Both the position numbers and the translations under genes were made by a program. Positions 61,933-64,000 of a stretch of DNA of 64,000 nt are shown here, piece after piece. The DNA comes from Azospirillum brasilense (lineage in GTDB: Bacteria; Pseudomonadota; Alphaproteobacteria; Azospirillales; Azospirillaceae): positions 1,125,001-1,189,000 of the forward strand of contig NZ_CP032346.1 of assembly GCF_005222205.1 (NCBI RefSeq), given 5' to 3'. The first letter of the stretch is position 1, and the number at the start of each line of letters is the position of its first letter. The notes beneath the pieces are model-generated. The model searched no databases. It was not told the DNA's origin and saw nothing but the letters and a program-made list of their open reading frames with translations.

Positions 61933-62866
61933 ACGCCGCCGCTTCCTCGTCCAGCAGCAGGGTGCCGGGCCAGTCGCCGCCGCCGACCAGATCGCGCACC
62001 ACCCGCAGGAAGGTCTCGCGCACCGCCGCCGCGGCCTCGGTCACCGGGGCGCCGCGGGGCCGGCAGAGATGGACCGAGCGGCGCAGCGACGGCGACACGA
62101 TCAGCCGGGCGGAGACCTGGCCCGCCCGCCATTCCTCCATCACCGCCGAAATCGGCAGGACCGAGTACCCCACCCCCTTGGCGACCAGCGTCTTGATCTG
62201 CGGGAGCCCGTTGATCTCCACCGCCACGGTGACGATCGTGCAGGTCTCGCGCGCCACCCGTTCGATGCGGTCGCGCAGATTGTGCGGGCGGCTCGGCAGG
62301 ATCAGATCCTTGCCGGCCAGCTCGTCGAAGGCGATGGCGCCGTCCCCGCCGCCCGGCGGCCCGATCAGGTAGAGATCCTCGCGCACCAGCGATTCGGCCA
62401 GCAGCGTGCGCGACCGCGTCACGTCGTAGATGCAGCCAAAATCCAGCCGGTCGTCGTTCAGCCATTCCAGGATCGTCCCGCTGAAGGACTCGACCACCCG
62501 CAGCGACACCTGCGGCAGCTCGGCGCGGACCGCCTGCACCAGGGGCACCGCCGCCACCAGCGCCACCGACGAGGTGAAGCCCACGGTCACCAGCCCGCTC
62601 GGCGTGCCCGAGCAGTTGCGCACCTGTTCGGTCGCCTGGGCGACGTGGCGCAGGATGATCTCCGCATGCTCGTACAGCCGGGTGCCGGCGGCGGTCGGCT
62701 TGACCCCATGGACGCCGCGGGTCAGCAGCTTGACCCCGAGGCCCGCCTCCAGGTTGCGGATGTTGTGGCTGAGGGCCGGTTGGGCGACGTTCAGCTTCTG
62801 AGCCGCGGCCGTGAAGGAGCCTTCATCGACGATGCCGATGAAATACCGCAACTGACGCAGATCCAA
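61928..62866 (-). CDS. LysR-family transcriptional regulator
   Basis: A 312-residue LysR-type regulator. The N-terminal winged helix reads MDLRQLRYFIGIVDEGSFTA then KLNVAQPALSHNIRNLEAGL; the C-terminal ~220 residues are the effector-binding domain (LVTVGFTSSVALVAAVPLV). It is divergent from the pao operon and lies upstream, same strand, of the itaconate-like cluster beyond one gene. Either could be its target; in Pseudomonas aeruginosa a LysR protein controls the itaconate genes. Its last residues and stop codon lie within the dispersed repeat, so the C-terminus may have been altered by insertion. Confidence 0.92.
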   Translation of the reverse strand: MDLRQLRYFIGIVDEGSFTAAAQKLNVAQPALSHNIRNLEAGLGVKLLTRGVHGVKPTAAGTRLYEHAEIILRHVAQATEQVRNCSGTPSGLVTVGFTSSVALVAAVPLVQAVRAELPQVSLRVVESFSGTILEWLNDDRLDFGCIYDVTRSRTLLAESLVREDLYLIGPPGGGDGAIAFDELAGKDLILPSRPHNLRDRIERVARETCTIVTVAVEINGLPQIKTLVAKGVGYSVLPISAVMEEWRAGQVSARLIVSPSLRRSVHLCRPRGAPVTEAAAAVRETFLRVVRDLVGGGDWPGTLLLDEEAAAS

Positions 62867-63179
62867 CGCTCACCTTCCTTTGCCCGGCCCTTTGCCGGCG
62901 GGAGCGACACTCTCCCGCCTCGGCCAATCATGTCGGGGCGTCGCAGGCGGATCAAGGCGGGTGGATGAGGAAGCGCCGGGCAAACCCGGTTCAACCGCCC
63001 GCAGGACCGCGGCGTTCCATTGATTCACTTCATAAGCCTTATCAGGGACCGGCGGGTAATCGCCGGAGCGGCACGGCCTAGCTTTTCCCCATCCGCACAA
63101 GCGGATGAGCCGTCCGCACGCCCGCGCCCCGCCCCAAGGGGGCCGGGATCACAGCCAGGAAGGGAAGAGGATTTTACCG
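62867..63179. promoter_or_regulatory. Divergent LysR / pao control region
   Basis: A 313-bp non-coding region between divergent genes. Dyads include TGAT-N16-ATCA at 63021-63044 with an inner ATAAG-C-CTTAT at 63032-63042, a possible LysR site, and CATCCGC-ACAA-GCGGATG at 63090-63107. GAAGAGG about ten bases before 63180 may serve the pao start. No gene is seen. Confidence 0.4.
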
Positions 63180-63863
63180 ATGCACCATTCCGGCGACCTC
63201 GACATGACGCGGCGCGGCCTCCTGCTTGGGACCGCCGCCACCGCCGCGCTGACGGCGGCGCCGTTCCGGGCGCCGGCGCGGGCGGCCACCGTTGGAGAGA
63301 CCGCCATGCCACCCCCCGCGACCGGAACCGACGCGCCGTCCCTGTCGCCCGTCCTGTCCAAGGTCACCTTCACCGTGAACGGGCAGCGCCGCGACCTCGA
63401 ACTCGACACGCGGACGACGCTGCTCGACGCGCTGCGCGAGCATCTGCACCTCACCGGCACCAAGAAGGGCTGCGACCACGGCCAGTGCGGCGCCTGCACG
63501 GTGATGGTGGACGGGCAGCGCATCAATTCCTGCCTGACGCTCGCCGTGATGCACGAGGGCGGCAGCGTCACCACCATCGAGGGGCTGGGCCTGCCCGGCA
63601 AGCTCCACCCCATGCAGGCCGCCTTCGTGGAGCATGACGGCTACCAGTGCGGCTACTGCACGCCGGGCCAGATCTGTTCGGCGGTGGCGATGCTGGACGA
63701 GATCAAGGCCGGCGTGCCCAGCCACGTCACCGCCGACCTGACCGCGGCGCCGCAGGCCACCGTGGACGAGTACCGGGAGCGGATGAGCGGCAACATCTGT
63801 CGCTGCGGCGCCTATTCCAACATCGTCGATGCGATCTCGGACGTTGCACGGAGGGAGGCATGA
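63180..63863 (+). CDS. paoA: Aldehyde oxidoreductase iron-sulfur subunit, PaoA-like
   Basis: A 227-residue [2Fe-2S] subunit of an exported xanthine-oxidase-family molybdoenzyme. The N-terminus has a twin-arginine signal ([20 protein letters not shown]). Two cluster domains follow: the plant-type [15 protein letters not shown], then [16 protein letters not shown] with [15 protein letters not shown]. In E. coli PaoABC oxidises aromatic aldehydes in the periplasm, and only the iron-sulfur subunit carries the Tat signal, as here. The stop overlaps the start of the next gene (ATGA). The molybdenum subunit is expected beyond the window. Confidence 0.9.
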   Translation: MHHSGDLDMTRRGLLLGTAATAALTAAPFRAPARAATVGETAMPPPATGTDAPSLSPVLSKVTFTVNGQRRDLELDTRTTLLDALREHLHLTGTKKGCDHGQCGACTVMVDGQRINSCLTLAVMHEGGSVTTIEGLGLPGKLHPMQAAFVEHDGYQCGYCTPGQICSAVAMLDEIKAGVPSHVTADLTAAPQATVDEYRERMSGNICRCGAYSNIVDAISDVARREA

Positions 63864-64000
63864 GACCCTTCACCTACGAGCGGGCGGACTCCCCCGCCGC
63901 CGCGGCCGCCGCGGTCGAGCGCCGGCCGGGCGCCAAGTTCATCGCGGGCGGCACCAACCTGCTCGACCTGATGAAGCTTGAGATCGAGACGCCGGCCCAT
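63860..64000 (+). CDS. paoB: Aldehyde oxidoreductase FAD-binding subunit, PaoB-like (cut by window end)
   Basis: The first 47 codons of the FAD subunit of the same enzyme, with [20 protein letters not shown] and the FAD pyrophosphate-binding loop [25 protein letters not shown] precedes the ATG, which overlaps the paoA stop by ATGA, so the two are translationally coupled. The remainder lies beyond 64000. Confidence 0.9.
   Translation, partial: MRPFTYERADSPAAAAAAVERRPGAKFIAGGTNLLDLMKLEIETPAH

Overview
The window is high-GC DNA (about 70% by eye) from an alphaproteobacterium. The gene families and the many large TPR-glycosyltransferases fit an Azospirillum-like member of the Rhodospirillales. 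That placement is an inference from gene content and was not tested by search. Genes are closely packed on both strands. No rRNA, tRNA, CRISPR array or intact insertion sequence was seen.

Layout. 1-8.4 kb: the end of a KefB-type antiporter, a multipass membrane protein, a complete sulfate ABC importer (cysA-cysW-cysT-sbp, minus strand) and a winged-helix protein. 8.4-13.3 kb: an Rrf2 regulator, a metallo-beta-lactamase-fold hydrolase, an OsmC protein, small proteins, and an FNR-type oxygen sensor preceded by 16-bp tandem repeats that run into an FNR-like box. 13.4-26.1 kb: housekeeping genes: a Suv3-like helicase with an apparent frameshift, ETF-ubiquinone oxidoreductase, a uracil-DNA glycosylase, a soluble lytic transglycosylase, MoaB, a phosphotransferase-fold protein, an exported TPR protein and a radical SAM protein.

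26.3-46.7 kb is a 20-kb island of ten glycosyltransferase genes, nine of which also carry TPR repeats. It contains GT11-like, GT9-like, GT4, GT2, GT17 and GT41 (OGT/SPINDLY) modules, several fused into very large proteins. It is followed at once by a 3,114-residue, threonine-rich, apparently cysteine-free surface protein (47.2-56.5 kb). That protein has an unusual N-terminal repeat region, two long near-identical repeats, eleven 96-residue Ig-like repeats and 22 RTX nonapeptides at the C-terminus. The working inference is that the island glycosylates this secreted protein, or flagellin, or builds a surface glycan.

56.7-62.9 kb: a four-gene CoA cluster resembling itaconate degradation (CoA-transferase, hydratase, citramalyl-CoA lyase, acyl-CoA dehydrogenase). 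A small membrane protein and a LysR regulator lie upstream. 63.2-64 kb: the start of a paoABC-like exported molybdenum aldehyde oxidoreductase operon, cut by the window end.

Three kinds of repeat stand out: a 116-bp intergenic element present twice (22981 and 61817), a 92-bp perfect inverted repeat shared by two glycosyltransferase genes (28428 and 37772), and the in-frame tandem repeats of the giant protein.
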